This document shows positions 33,401 to 41,849 of a stretch of 64,000 nucleotides of DNA, piece after piece. The notes below the pieces were generated by a model, which saw only the letters and a list, made by a program, of their open reading frames with translations, had not been told where the DNA came from and did not search any database. The stretch's first letter is position 1, and every line of letters starts with the position of its first letter. Where the stretch lies: the NCBI GenBank assembly GCA_963838795.1, contig CAWISL010000010.1:186001-250000 (forward strand), read 5' to 3'. The position numbers were made by a program, and so were the translations under genes. This DNA comes from JAIBJN01 sp963838795. GTDB taxonomy: Bacteria; Actinomycetota; Thermoleophilia; Gaiellales; Gaiellaceae.

Positions 33401-33957
33401 CGGCTTCCTACGCCGGTGTCCCGGGCTTCGTCGAGGAGCGCGTCTCCCACGGCGAGGCGACGGTGGTCGTCGAGCGCGAGCTGCTCGCCGCCGCGGCTCT
33501 CTGGCTTCGGGACGAAGCCGGCTTCAACTTCCTCTCCGACGTCGCGGCCGCCGACTACCTCGACTGGGACCGCCCGCGCGTGGCGGGCTACTGGGGCGAC
33601 CCGGGCGGCCGCGATCTCAACAGCCCCGGCTCCTGGGGCCTCCAGCAGCAGCCCGAGCCGAAGCCGCGCCGCTTCTCAATCTCCTACCACCTGCTCAAGG
33701 TCGAGTCGGGTGCGGGCGAGGCTCCGCGGCTGCGCCTCCAGGCCTGGCTGGAAGATGGCGAGCCGGTGCCGAGCCTCGTCGGCGTCTGGCCGACGGCCGA
33801 CTGGCACGAGCGTGAGGCCTGGGACATGATGGGCATCCGCTTCGAGGGTCACCCCAACCTCGTCCGCATCCTGATGGAGGACGACTGGGAAGGTCACCCG
33901 CTCCGCAAGGACTACCCGCTCGGCGGCGAACCGGTGCGGTTCTCCGGGGAGGAATGA
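33397..33957 (+). CDS. nuoC: NADH-quinone oxidoreductase subunit C
   Basis: 186 residues, separate from NuoD (not fused as in E. coli). The signature DWHEREAWDMMGIRFEGHPNLVRILMEDDWEGHPLRKDYPL is in the C-terminal half. It is a structural subunit of the quinone module. The GTG start overlaps the nuoB stop (GTGA). Confidence 0.93.
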   Translation: MTASYAGVPGFVEERVSHGEATVVVERELLAAAALWLRDEAGFNFLSDVAAADYLDWDRPRVAGYWGDPGGRDLNSPGSWGLQQQPEPKPRRFSISYHLLKVESGAGEAPRLRLQAWLEDGEPVPSLVGVWPTADWHEREAWDMMGIRFEGHPNLVRILMEDDWEGHPLRKDYPLGGEPVRFSGEE

Positions 33958-35219
33958 TGGCAATCGTCGAGCCCGGAGCGGCTATCTACGAGGGCACGCG
34001 CGTTCCCCTCCCGATCCCGACCGTCCTCCAGGTCGACGCGGCCCTCCGCGAGGAGGGGGACATCCTCGAGGTGAATTTCGGGCCCAACCATCCGTCGACC
34101 CACGGCGTGCTCCGCCTGGTCGTCGAGCTGAACGGCGAGAGGGTGGTCGGCCTGCGGGCCGTCGTCGGCTATCTCCACACCGGCTTCGAGAAGAACATGG
34201 AGCACAAGACCTGGTGGAAGGCGATCACGTACCCGGAGCGGATCGACTACGTCTCCTTCCAGAACAACGAGCTCGTCTTCGTGCTCGCGATCGAGAAGCT
34301 GCTCGAGGTCGAGCCACCGCCGAAGGCCCAGTGGATGCGCATGCTCCTCTGCGAGCTGAACCGCATTCACTCTCACCTAGTCTGGCTCGGGACTGCCGCG
34401 CTCGAGTTGGGGGCGATCTCGATGTTCTGGTACTGCTTCCGCGAGCGCGACGCCATCCTCGACCTCTTCGAGCTGGTCACCGGCGTGCGAATGCACACCC
34501 GGTATTTCCAGGCGGGCGGGCTGGCCGAGGACATTCCGGTCGGCTTCCACGACGAGTGCCGCGCGTTCGCCGACACGATGCAGAAGCGCGTCGACGAGTA
34601 CGAGGCTCTCCTCTCCGGCCAGGCAATCTGGCTCGAGCGGACGAAGGGGATCGGCCTCCTCTCGGCCGCCGACGCGATCGCGCTCGGCCAGTCCGGGCCC
34701 GTCCTGCGGGCGTCCGGAGTCGACTGGGACCTCCGCAAGACACAGCCGTACCTCGCCTACGACCAGGTGGACTTCGACGTCCCCGTGTACGAAAACGGCG
34801 ACGTCTTCGACCGCTACAAGGTTCACATGGACGAGATGCGCCAGTCCACGCGCATCGTCCAGCAGGCGCTCGACGGAATGCCCGAGGGACCGTGGATCGT
34901 GGACGACCGCAAGCTCGTCCTGCCGCCGCGCAACGAGCTGCACACGTCGATGGAGAGCCTCATCCACCATTTCAAGCTCGTGACGGAGGGTTATCGCGTG
35001 CCCGAGGGCGAGGTCTATGCAACCGTCGAATCGCCGCGCGGCGAGCTGGGCTGCTACCTCGTGTCGGACGGCGGCTCGAAACCCTGGCGCGTGAAGTTCC
35101 GCGCGCCGTCGTTTGCGGCGCTCGAGGCGACCGCGACCTGCATGAGCGACGCGCTCGTCGCCGACCTGATTGCGATCGTCGGCTCGCTCGACACCGTGAT
35201 GGGAGAGGTCGACCGATGA
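33957..35219 (+). CDS. nuoD: NADH-quinone oxidoreductase subunit D
   Basis: 420 residues. It is the 49-kDa subunit lining the quinone site: GPNHPSTHGVLRLVVELNGE near the N-terminus holds the quinone-contacting His, and the C-terminal end DLIAIVGSLDTVMGEVDR is the usual finish. The ATG at 33957 is preferred over that at 33954 because GGGGAGG then lies at a workable distance. It is followed by a 130-bp hairpin-rich spacer, an interruption in an otherwise overlapping operon. Confidence 0.95.
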   Translation: MAIVEPGAAIYEGTRVPLPIPTVLQVDAALREEGDILEVNFGPNHPSTHGVLRLVVELNGERVVGLRAVVGYLHTGFEKNMEHKTWWKAITYPERIDYVSFQNNELVFVLAIEKLLEVEPPPKAQWMRMLLCELNRIHSHLVWLGTAALELGAISMFWYCFRERDAILDLFELVTGVRMHTRYFQAGGLAEDIPVGFHDECRAFADTMQKRVDEYEALLSGQAIWLERTKGIGLLSAADAIALGQSGPVLRASGVDWDLRKTQPYLAYDQVDFDVPVYENGDVFDRYKVHMDEMRQSTRIVQQALDGMPEGPWIVDDRKLVLPPRNELHTSMESLIHHFKLVTEGYRVPEGEVYATVESPRGELGCYLVSDGGSKPWRVKFRAPSFAALEATATCMSDALVADLIAIVGSLDTVMGEVDR

Positions 35220-35245
35220 CCGTCACTCGCCTTCGGCTCGCTTCC

Positions 35246-35356
35246 GTGGGGGAAATCGTGTTTCCCCCACAAGCCCCCTTCTTTGAGACAGTGAGGGAAC
35301 CTCTCGGTTCCCTCACACACCCTCCACACGCTCATGGACCGATGGGCCCATGAGCG
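35246..35356 (+). repeat. Three consecutive hairpins between nuoD and nuoE
   Basis: H1: GTGGGGGAAA / TTTCCCCCAC (35246-35270, loop 5). H2: GTGAGGGAACC / GGTTCCCTCAC (35291-35316, loop 4). H3: CGCTCATGG / CCATGAGCG (35329-35356, loop 10), whose right arm contains the nuoE ATG. H1 and H2 are alike and resemble the palindrome after groEL. They may stabilise or process the mRNA, and H3 could limit nuoE initiation. Confidence 0.75.
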
Positions 35357-35820
35357 CCCTGTACAACCGCATCCAGGAGATCGCGGCCCAGTACCCGGAG
35401 AGCCGCTCGGCCGTCCTCCCGGCCCTCCGGCTGGCCCAGGAGGAGCACGGCGGCTGGCTCCCGCCCGAGGCCTTCCGCGAAGTGGGCGACGCGCTCGAGC
35501 TCACGCCGGCGTACTGCAAGGCGGTGGCGAGCTTCTACGACATGTTTCAGCTGGAGCCCGTCGGCCGGCACATGGTCGAGGTCTGCACCAACGTCTCCTG
35601 CGCGCTCGTCGGCGCGCAGCAGGTCCTGGAGGCGTTCGAGCGCGAGCTCAGGATTCACGCCGGCGAGACGACCCCGGACGGCGAGGTCACCCTGCGGACG
35701 GTCGAGTGCGCCGGCGGGTGTGGCTGGGGGACGGTCGTCGCCGTCGACCACCGCTACCGCGAGCCGGTGCAGCCAGCGGACGTCACCGGGATCGTACGGG
35801 AGCTCCGAGATGGCGCTTAG
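35350..35820 (+). CDS. nuoE: NADH-quinone oxidoreductase subunit E
   Basis: 156 residues, thioredoxin-like [2Fe-2S] subunit carrying cluster N1a. The ligands are CTNVSC (C-x4-C) and ECAGGCG (C-x3-C). It is part of the NADH-dehydrogenase module with NuoF and NuoG. The start codon is inside hairpin H3 and no strong Shine-Dalgarno is seen. It overlaps nuoF by 11 nt. Confidence 0.93.
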   Translation: MSALYNRIQEIAAQYPESRSAVLPALRLAQEEHGGWLPPEAFREVGDALELTPAYCKAVASFYDMFQLEPVGRHMVEVCTNVSCALVGAQQVLEAFERELRIHAGETTPDGEVTLRTVECAGGCGWGTVVAVDHRYREPVQPADVTGIVRELRDGA

Positions 35821-37168
35821 GGAGTTGCTTCTCAAGGACGCCGACACGCGAGACCTGACGAAGCTCGCGGAATACGAGGCCGTCGGCGGCTACGAGTCGC
35901 TGCGGAAGGCGCTCGGGGTGGAGCGGCAGGCCGTGCTCGACGAGCTCCTCGCAGCCGACGTGCGGGGGCGCGGCGGCGCCGGCTTTCCCATGGGGCGCAA
36001 GGCGAGCTTCCTGCCAAAGCCAGAGGACGCATCGAAGCCGATCTACCTCGTCGTCAACGCGGACGAGTCCGAGCCCGGGACGTTCAAGGACCGGGAGATC
36101 ATGCTGCGCGTCCCGCACCTGTTCATCGAGGGAGTCTTCATCGCCGCGCACACGATCGGCTCCAACCTGGCCTTCATCTACGTGCGCGGGGAGTACCTGA
36201 CCGAGTACGAGGTCCTCGTCGCCGCGCTCGAGGAGGCGCGGGCGGCGGGCTACGTCGGCAAGGACGTGCTCGGCTCCGGCTGGGACCTCGCGGTCGTCGT
36301 CCATCGGGGCGCCGGCGCCTACATCTGCGGCGAGGAGACCGGCCTGCTCGAGTCGCTGGAGGGCCGTCGGGGCCAGCCGCGAACGAAGCCGCCGTTCCCG
36401 GCCATCTCCGGCCTGTACGCCTCGCCGACGCTGATCAACAACGTCGAGACGCTCGCGACGGTGCCCAAGATCGTCCAGATGGGGGGCAAGGCCTACGCGA
36501 GCCTCGGCGTGGAGCACTCCGCCGGCACGCGCGTCTTCTCGCTCTCGGGGAACGTCGTCAACGGCGGGAACTACGAGCTCGAGCTGGGGACGCCGCTGCG
36601 CGAGCTGATCTACGACCTCGGCGGCGGGATCCCGGACGGACGGGAGCTGAAGGCGATCATCCCCGGCGGCTCGTCCGTTCCTGTCATGAACGCCTCCGAG
36701 GTGGACACCCCGCTCGACTTCGACTCGATGGCCGAGGCGGGCACGATGCTCGGCTCCGGCGCGGTAATCGTCATCGACGACCGCTGCTGCATGGTGCAGC
36801 TGGGCCTCCGCGTCGCCCAGTTCTACATGCACGAGTCGTGCGGCAAGTGCACCCCCTGCCGCGAGGGAACGCGCTGGATGGTCCAGCTGCTCCGAAAGAT
36901 CGAGCAGGGCGAGGCGACCCAGGGCGAGCTGGACGTGCTCCTGAACGTCTGCGACCGGATCCTCGGCAACTGCCTCTGCCCGCTCGGGGACGCGGCGGCG
37001 CTGCCCGTGGCGAGCTACGTGGCGAAGTTCCGCGACGAGTACCAGCGCCATATCGACGAGGGCGGCTGCCCCTTCGGAGGCGAGTCGTCCCTCGAGGGCG
37101 TGCTCGCGCCCGTCGACCAGCACCACGAGAGCGTCCGAAGCCACATCGAGGTGCCTGCCGGGCCATGA
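35810..37168 (+). CDS. nuoF: NADH-quinone oxidoreductase subunit F
   Basis: 452 residues. FMN/NADH-binding subunit: RGRGGAGFPMGRK and VNADESEPGTFKDR are the NADH/FMN site motifs, and GAGAYICGEETGLLESLEG is the FMN loop. The cluster N3 ligands are SCGKCTPCREGT and GNCLCPLG. It takes electrons from NADH. The ATG at 35810 lies within the end of nuoE. A 109-nt spacer with a dispersed repeat follows before nuoG. Confidence 0.96.
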   Translation: MALRELLLKDADTRDLTKLAEYEAVGGYESLRKALGVERQAVLDELLAADVRGRGGAGFPMGRKASFLPKPEDASKPIYLVVNADESEPGTFKDREIMLRVPHLFIEGVFIAAHTIGSNLAFIYVRGEYLTEYEVLVAALEEARAAGYVGKDVLGSGWDLAVVVHRGAGAYICGEETGLLESLEGRRGQPRTKPPFPAISGLYASPTLINNVETLATVPKIVQMGGKAYASLGVEHSAGTRVFSLSGNVVNGGNYELELGTPLRELIYDLGGGIPDGRELKAIIPGGSSVPVMNASEVDTPLDFDSMAEAGTMLGSGAVIVIDDRCCMVQLGLRVAQFYMHESCGKCTPCREGTRWMVQLLRKIEQGEATQGELDVLLNVCDRILGNCLCPLGDAAALPVASYVAKFRDEYQRHIDEGGCPFGGESSLEGVLAPVDQHHESVRSHIEVPAGP

Positions 37169-37193
37169 CCTGCGACCGGCGCTTGGTCACCAC

Positions 37194-37277
37194 GGGGCAC
37201 CCCATCCCACCACCCGCTTTCGAGCGTACCGACGAGAAGCGCACCCATGGCGCGCGAAACGCGCCGAGAGCGTGCCG
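37194..37277 (+). repeat. Dispersed intergenic repeat, copy B
   Basis: 84 bp ending exactly at the nuoG ATG, alignable with 30748-30833. It also contains an internal direct repeat: GAGCGTACCGACGAG near 37221 and GAGCGTGCCGATGAG over the nuoG start. This looks like a duplication of the initiation region. Confidence 0.6.
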
Positions 37278-39491
37278 ATGAGCGCACAGGCGCAGCCCGA
37301 GCTCGTCACGGTCACGATCGACGATCAGGAGCTCCAGGCCCCGAAGGGACAGGGAATAGTGGAGACGGCCGCGTCGATCGGGATCGAGATCCCGGTCTTC
37401 TGCTACGAGCCGCGGCTCGGGCCGCCGGTGGGCGCCTGCCGCATGTGCCTCTGCGAGGTGGAGGGGCTGCCGAAGCTCCAGGCTGCCTGCACATTGACGG
37501 CGACTGAAGGACTCGTCCTCAGGACGGCGCTCACGAGCGAGAAGGCCTCCCACGGCCAGCACGCCATCCTCGAGTTCATCCTCCTGAACCACCCACTCGA
37601 CTGCCCCGACTGCGACAAGGGCGGCGAGTGCCCGCTCCAGGACCTGACCTTCCGCTTCGGCCCGGGCTCAACGCGGATGCACTTCCCCAAGCGGACGTTC
37701 GACAAGCCCATCCCGGTGTCGCCCCTGATCGCGCTCGACCGTGAGCGGTGCATCCTCTGCTACCGCTGCACGCGCTTCTCGGAGAACGTCTCCGAGGACG
37801 GCCAGCTCGTCGCGATCAACCGGGGAGCATCGTCCGTCATCGCCACCTTCGAGGACGAGCCCTATCGGGCCCACTTCTCCGGCAACGTCGTCGAGCTCTG
37901 CCCGGTGGGAGCGCTCACCTCGACGACGTATCGCTTCCGGGCGCGGCCGTGGGAGATCCAGAACGTCCCGACCGTCTGCGGGCTCTGCCCGGTGGGGTGC
38001 AACGTCTGGGCGACGACGCGCGAGGGGAAGGTGGCGCGAGTGCTCTCCCGCAACCATCCCGAGGTGCACGAGGGCTGGCTCTGCGACAAGGGGCGTTTCG
38101 CGTACGACCACCTGCAGGCCGAGGATCGCATCCGCGCGCCCCTCCTCCGCGTGCGCCGGCGCGGGTTCGAGGAGGCCTCCTACGACGACGCGCTGGACGC
38201 CGCGGAAGCCGGTCTCCGCGGGGCCGGGTCGTCGGTCGTCGTCGCCTTCTCCGGCGGGGAGACGGCAGAGCAGGCGACGGCGCTCGCCCGCATCGTCCGC
38301 GAGGGGCTCGGGTCGCACGCGGCGCTCCTACCCGACGACTGGGACGCCGGCCTCTCCGCCTTCCGCGCGCCGCTCTCCGCCATCTCGAACGCGGAGGTCT
38401 GCCTCGTGCTCGGAGACGACCCCGTCGTCGAGCGGGCTCCGATCGTGGACCTCTGGTTGCGAGCGGCACGGCGGGCGGGGGCGGAGGTGATCACCGTCAA
38501 TCCCGCAGGCGACGTGCAGGTGGCGCCCGGGTCGGCGCCGCAGGTCTGTGCCGGCCTGCGGGCAGGGAGCGACGCACCGAAGGAGCTTCGCGAGACGGCG
38601 AGGCGCCTCCAGGCCGCGACGCGAATCGCCCTCGTCTGGTCGGATGACGACACGACCGGAGGACGCCATGTGGGCGCGCTTGCCAGCGATCTCCACGAGA
38701 ACGGAAAGGCCGACGTAGGCGTCTATGCGTTGCCGCGAACGCCGAACGGCCGTGGAGTCGCCGACGCCTGGTACGCGCTCGGCGAGGAGCGCTCCGAGCC
38801 GCCGCCGGAGGGCGAGATCGGCGCGCTGATCGTGTCGGGCGACGAGGCGGGCTACGACCCCCGCGTGGCCGAGCTGGCGGCCCGCGCCCGCTTCGTGCTC
38901 ACAACGGCCATGTTCCAGAGCGACGTGACGGCCTGGTCGCACGTCGTTCTCCCGGGGACGAGCTACCTCGAGCGTGAGGGCACGTTCGTCAACCTGGAGG
39001 GGCGCGTGCAGCGCGTGCGCCGAGCCGTCGTCCCCAACGGGCCCGACGAGCTCGAGTGGCTCGCGCGGCTCGCCGAGCGCTTCGGGATCACCGTCGATCC
39101 ATGGGCGGCTCCCAGTGCCGCCGAGCAGGCGTCCCTCCCCGCCGGCGACGAGTTCGCCTGGACGCAGCCGGATCCGCAGGCAGCCACCGGGAAGCCGGCC
39201 GGGCCGGGGCTCGAGCTCGTCCGCTATCGCTCCCTCTTTGCCGGCCCCGCGGTCGAGCGAGTGCCGCAGCTCCAGTTCCAGCGGCCGGCGACCGAGGTCG
39301 AGCTGGCCTACGAGGACGCGACCACACGTGAGATCGCCCCGGGCGAGACGGTCCGAGTGAGCTCGAACGGAACGTCCAAGGAGCTCAGAGCGACGCTCAG
39401 TCGCAAGCTTCGAGCCGGAGTCGTCCGGATCGCCGAAGAGCACGCCGAGGGCCTCGCGGACCGGGTGCAGGTGGAACGGGCCGATGCCTGA
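37278..39491 (+). CDS. nuoG: NADH-quinone oxidoreductase subunit G
   Basis: 737 residues. In order: [2Fe-2S] N1b (FCYEPRLGPPVGACRMCLCE), N5 with His ligand (NHPLDCPDCDKGGECPLQD), N4-type 4Fe-4S (CILCYRC ... ELCPVG), an additional 4Fe-4S site N7 (CGLCPVGC ... GWLCDKGRF), and a molybdopterin-oxidoreductase-like domain without Mo ligands. The off-pathway N7 site is kept in some lineages only. The ATG at 37278 is preferred to the in-frame GTG at 37272. It overlaps nuoH by 8 nt. Confidence 0.94.
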   Translation: MSAQAQPELVTVTIDDQELQAPKGQGIVETAASIGIEIPVFCYEPRLGPPVGACRMCLCEVEGLPKLQAACTLTATEGLVLRTALTSEKASHGQHAILEFILLNHPLDCPDCDKGGECPLQDLTFRFGPGSTRMHFPKRTFDKPIPVSPLIALDRERCILCYRCTRFSENVSEDGQLVAINRGASSVIATFEDEPYRAHFSGNVVELCPVGALTSTTYRFRARPWEIQNVPTVCGLCPVGCNVWATTREGKVARVLSRNHPEVHEGWLCDKGRFAYDHLQAEDRIRAPLLRVRRRGFEEASYDDALDAAEAGLRGAGSSVVVAFSGGETAEQATALARIVREGLGSHAALLPDDWDAGLSAFRAPLSAISNAEVCLVLGDDPVVERAPIVDLWLRAARRAGAEVITVNPAGDVQVAPGSAPQVCAGLRAGSDAPKELRETARRLQAATRIALVWSDDDTTGGRHVGALASDLHENGKADVGVYALPRTPNGRGVADAWYALGEERSEPPPEGEIGALIVSGDEAGYDPRVAELAARARFVLTTAMFQSDVTAWSHVVLPGTSYLEREGTFVNLEGRVQRVRRAVVPNGPDELEWLARLAERFGITVDPWAAPSAAEQASLPAGDEFAWTQPDPQAATGKPAGPGLELVRYRSLFAGPAVERVPQLQFQRPATEVELAYEDATTREIAPGETVRVSSNGTSKELRATLSRKLRAGVVRIAEEHAEGLADRVQVERADA

Positions 39492-40482
39492 GCAGCTGAA
39501 CCAGCCCTGGTGGATCGACGCGATCAAGGCGATCGTCGTCATCAACCTCGTCATGGTCTGCTTCGCCTACGCGACCTGGCTCGAGCGCAAGCTGCTCGGA
39601 CGCATGCAGCTGCGCTACGGGCCGAACCGGGCGGGGCCCTACGGGCTCGGCCAGCCGATCGCCGACCTCGTCAAGCTGATCCGCAAGGAGAGCTTCTCGC
39701 CCACGGGTGCAGTCGACCTTCTCTACTTCGCGGCACCGGTGGTCGCCGCGTTCACCGCGCTCGCCGCGTTCAGCGTCATCCCCTTCGGCGGAGTCTGGGA
39801 GATCGGCGGCTACGACGTCACCGGCTGGGTCGCCGACGTCTCCATCGGCGTCCTCCTCATCTTCGCCCTCGGCGCGATCGGCATCTACGCCTTTCTCGTC
39901 GGCGGCTGGGCGAGCGACTCGAAGTACTCGCTCCTCGGCTCCATGCGCACTGCCGCCCAGCTCGTCTCCTACGAAGTCTCGCTCGCGCTGTCCGTGCTCG
40001 GCGTCGTGATCATGGCGCAGAGCCTCTCCCTCGTTGACATCGTCGCCGCCCAGCAGGGCTCGGTCTGGTACGCGCTCCCGCAGGTCGTCGGGATGCTCGT
40101 CTTCTTCGTCGCCGGGGTGGCCGAGACAAACCGCCCGCCGTTCGACCTGCCCGAGGCCGAGACCGAGCTCGTCGCCGGCTACCAGACCGAGTACAGCGGA
40201 ATGCGCTACGGCCTCTTCGCGATGGCCGAGTACGTCAACATGATCACCCTCTCGGGCCTCGCGGTGACCCTCTTCTTCGGCGGTTGGAGCGGCCCGGTTC
40301 TCCCCGGCCCCCTGTGGTTCGTCCTCAAGCTTGCGCTCGTGGTGTTCGTCTTCATGTGGCTGCGCGCGACACTGCCTCGCCTCCGCTATGACCAGCTGAT
40401 GCAGGTCGGTTGGAAGGTGCTCCTGCCGGTCGCCACGGTCAACGCCGTCGTCACCGCCGTCCTCGTGGTCGCAATCGACTGA
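39484..40482 (+). CDS. nuoH: NADH-quinone oxidoreductase subunit H
   Basis: 332 residues, about eight transmembrane helices. It has the conserved quinone-channel and proton-path motifs: ERKLLGRMQLRYGPNRAGP near residue 35 and AETNRPPFDLPEAETELVAGYQTEYSGM near residue 215. It links the quinone site to the proton-pumping arm. The stop overlaps the nuoI ATG (TGATG). Confidence 0.96.
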   Translation: MPEQLNQPWWIDAIKAIVVINLVMVCFAYATWLERKLLGRMQLRYGPNRAGPYGLGQPIADLVKLIRKESFSPTGAVDLLYFAAPVVAAFTALAAFSVIPFGGVWEIGGYDVTGWVADVSIGVLLIFALGAIGIYAFLVGGWASDSKYSLLGSMRTAAQLVSYEVSLALSVLGVVIMAQSLSLVDIVAAQQGSVWYALPQVVGMLVFFVAGVAETNRPPFDLPEAETELVAGYQTEYSGMRYGLFAMAEYVNMITLSGLAVTLFFGGWSGPVLPGPLWFVLKLALVVFVFMWLRATLPRLRYDQLMQVGWKVLLPVATVNAVVTAVLVVAID

Positions 40483-40976
40483 TGCCGCAGCCGTTCTCGA
40501 GCCTCAAGGGGTTCGCCGTCACGTTCCGGCAGATGTTCAAGAAGCCGATCACGCAGCAGTACCCCGACTACAAGCGGCCCGTCTATCCGCGCTTCCGCGG
40601 CCGGCACCGGCTCTGGAGGCACGAGAACGGGCTGGAGAAGTGCGTCGGCTGCTCGCTCTGCGCGGCCGCATGCCCCGCCGACTGCATCCGGGTCGTCGCC
40701 GCGGAGAACACGCCGGAGAACCGCGTCAGCGCCGGCGAGCGCTACGCCCGCATCTACGAGATCAACCTCTCACGCTGCATCTTCTGCGGCTACTGCGAGC
40801 TCGCCTGCCCCTTCGACGCGATCACGCTCGAGGCGGAGTACGAGCTCTCGGAGTACTCGCGCGACGACCTCATCTACACGAAGGACATGCTCCTCGCGGA
40901 GCCCGAGAAGCGGATGCCGGTCGCCGACCGCGACCTGTACGACACCCCGATTCCGGTGTGGAGGTCTGACTCGTAG
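40482..40976 (+). CDS. nuoI: NADH-quinone oxidoreductase subunit I
   Basis: 164 residues with two 4Fe-4S ferredoxin motifs carrying N6a and N6b: CVGCSLCAAACPADC and CIFCGYCELACPFDA. It passes electrons from NuoG to NuoB. The TAG stop overlaps the nuoJ GTG by one base. Confidence 0.96.
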   Translation: MPQPFSSLKGFAVTFRQMFKKPITQQYPDYKRPVYPRFRGRHRLWRHENGLEKCVGCSLCAAACPADCIRVVAAENTPENRVSAGERYARIYEINLSRCIFCGYCELACPFDAITLEAEYELSEYSRDDLIYTKDMLLAEPEKRMPVADRDLYDTPIPVWRSDS

Positions 40977-41539
40977 TGTCGCTGCTCCTCGCCGCCTCGG
41001 CCGGGAACGTCCTCGTCTGGGTCGTGTGGATCGCGGCGGCGCTCGCGCTGCTCGCGTCCGGGGTGGCCGTCGTGCTCTTCGCCAACCCGTTCTTCAGCGC
41101 GCTGGCGCTGATCGGCAACCTCGCGTCGCTGGCGGTCCTCTACCTGCTCCTGGCCGGGGAGTTCGTCGCGGGCGCCCAGGTGATCGTCTACGCGGGTGCG
41201 ATCGTGATCATGTTCGTCTTCGTGCTCGCGTACCTTGGCGGCCGCGCGGACGTCCCCTGGGCAGGCGGGCCGACCCTCCAGAACGTGACCGCGATCGTCG
41301 CGGCGGCCGCCATTGCGCTCGAGGTCATCGTGGTGATCGCGCTGAAGGCTGGAGACCAGCTGAGCGACACGGCGACGATCGACGGCGCCTTCGGCTCGCC
41401 GGCGCAGATCGGGGAGCTCTTCCTGTCCGATCACCTGCTCGCCTTCGAGGTGACCTCGATCGTGCTGCTCGTCGCGGCGGTCGGCGGCGTCATCCTCGGC
41501 AGCGCCATGCCCTCGTCGGACGAGGAGGGCGAGCGCTGA
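40976..41539 (+). CDS. nuoJ: NADH-quinone oxidoreductase subunit J
   Basis: 187 residues, five transmembrane helices. The third helix holds the pi-bulge motif AGAQVIVYAGAIVIMFVFVLAYLG typical of NuoJ. It contributes to coupling between quinone reduction and pumping. The GTG start is fixed by the TAGTG junction with nuoI. Confidence 0.93.
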   Translation: MSLLLAASAGNVLVWVVWIAAALALLASGVAVVLFANPFFSALALIGNLASLAVLYLLLAGEFVAGAQVIVYAGAIVIMFVFVLAYLGGRADVPWAGGPTLQNVTAIVAAAAIALEVIVVIALKAGDQLSDTATIDGAFGSPAQIGELFLSDHLLAFEVTSIVLLVAAVGGVILGSAMPSSDEEGER

Positions 41540-41847
41540 TGCTCGGGCCCGGCATCGCCGCGTACCTGATCCTCTCGGTCGTCCTCTTCGCGACGGGCGC
41601 CTTCGGCGTGCTCATCCGCCGAAGCCCGCTGATCATCCTGCTCGCGCTCGAGCTGATGCTGAACGCCGGCAACCTCGCGCTGATCGCGTTCGCGCGTCAG
41701 CTGGGCGACGCCGACGGGCAGATCTTCGCGCTCACCGTCATGGTCGTGGCCGCCGCCGAAGCCGTCCTCGGCCTCGGCCTCATCGTCGCCGTCTCGCGGA
41801 AGCGGGTCGAGCTCGACGTTGACAGGCTCACGAGCTTGAGGGGCTAG
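41539..41847 (+). CDS. nuoK: NADH-quinone oxidoreductase subunit K
   Basis: 102 residues, three transmembrane helices, with the two buried glutamates of the proton path visible in ALELMLNAGNLALIAF and VVAAAEAVLGLGLIVAV. The ATG overlaps the nuoJ stop (TGATG). The following gene starts 2 nt after the stop and is not a nuo gene. Confidence 0.95.
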   Translation: MLGPGIAAYLILSVVLFATGAFGVLIRRSPLIILLALELMLNAGNLALIAFARQLGDADGQIFALTVMVVAAAEAVLGLGLIVAVSRKRVELDVDRLTSLRG

Positions 41848-41849
41848 CG

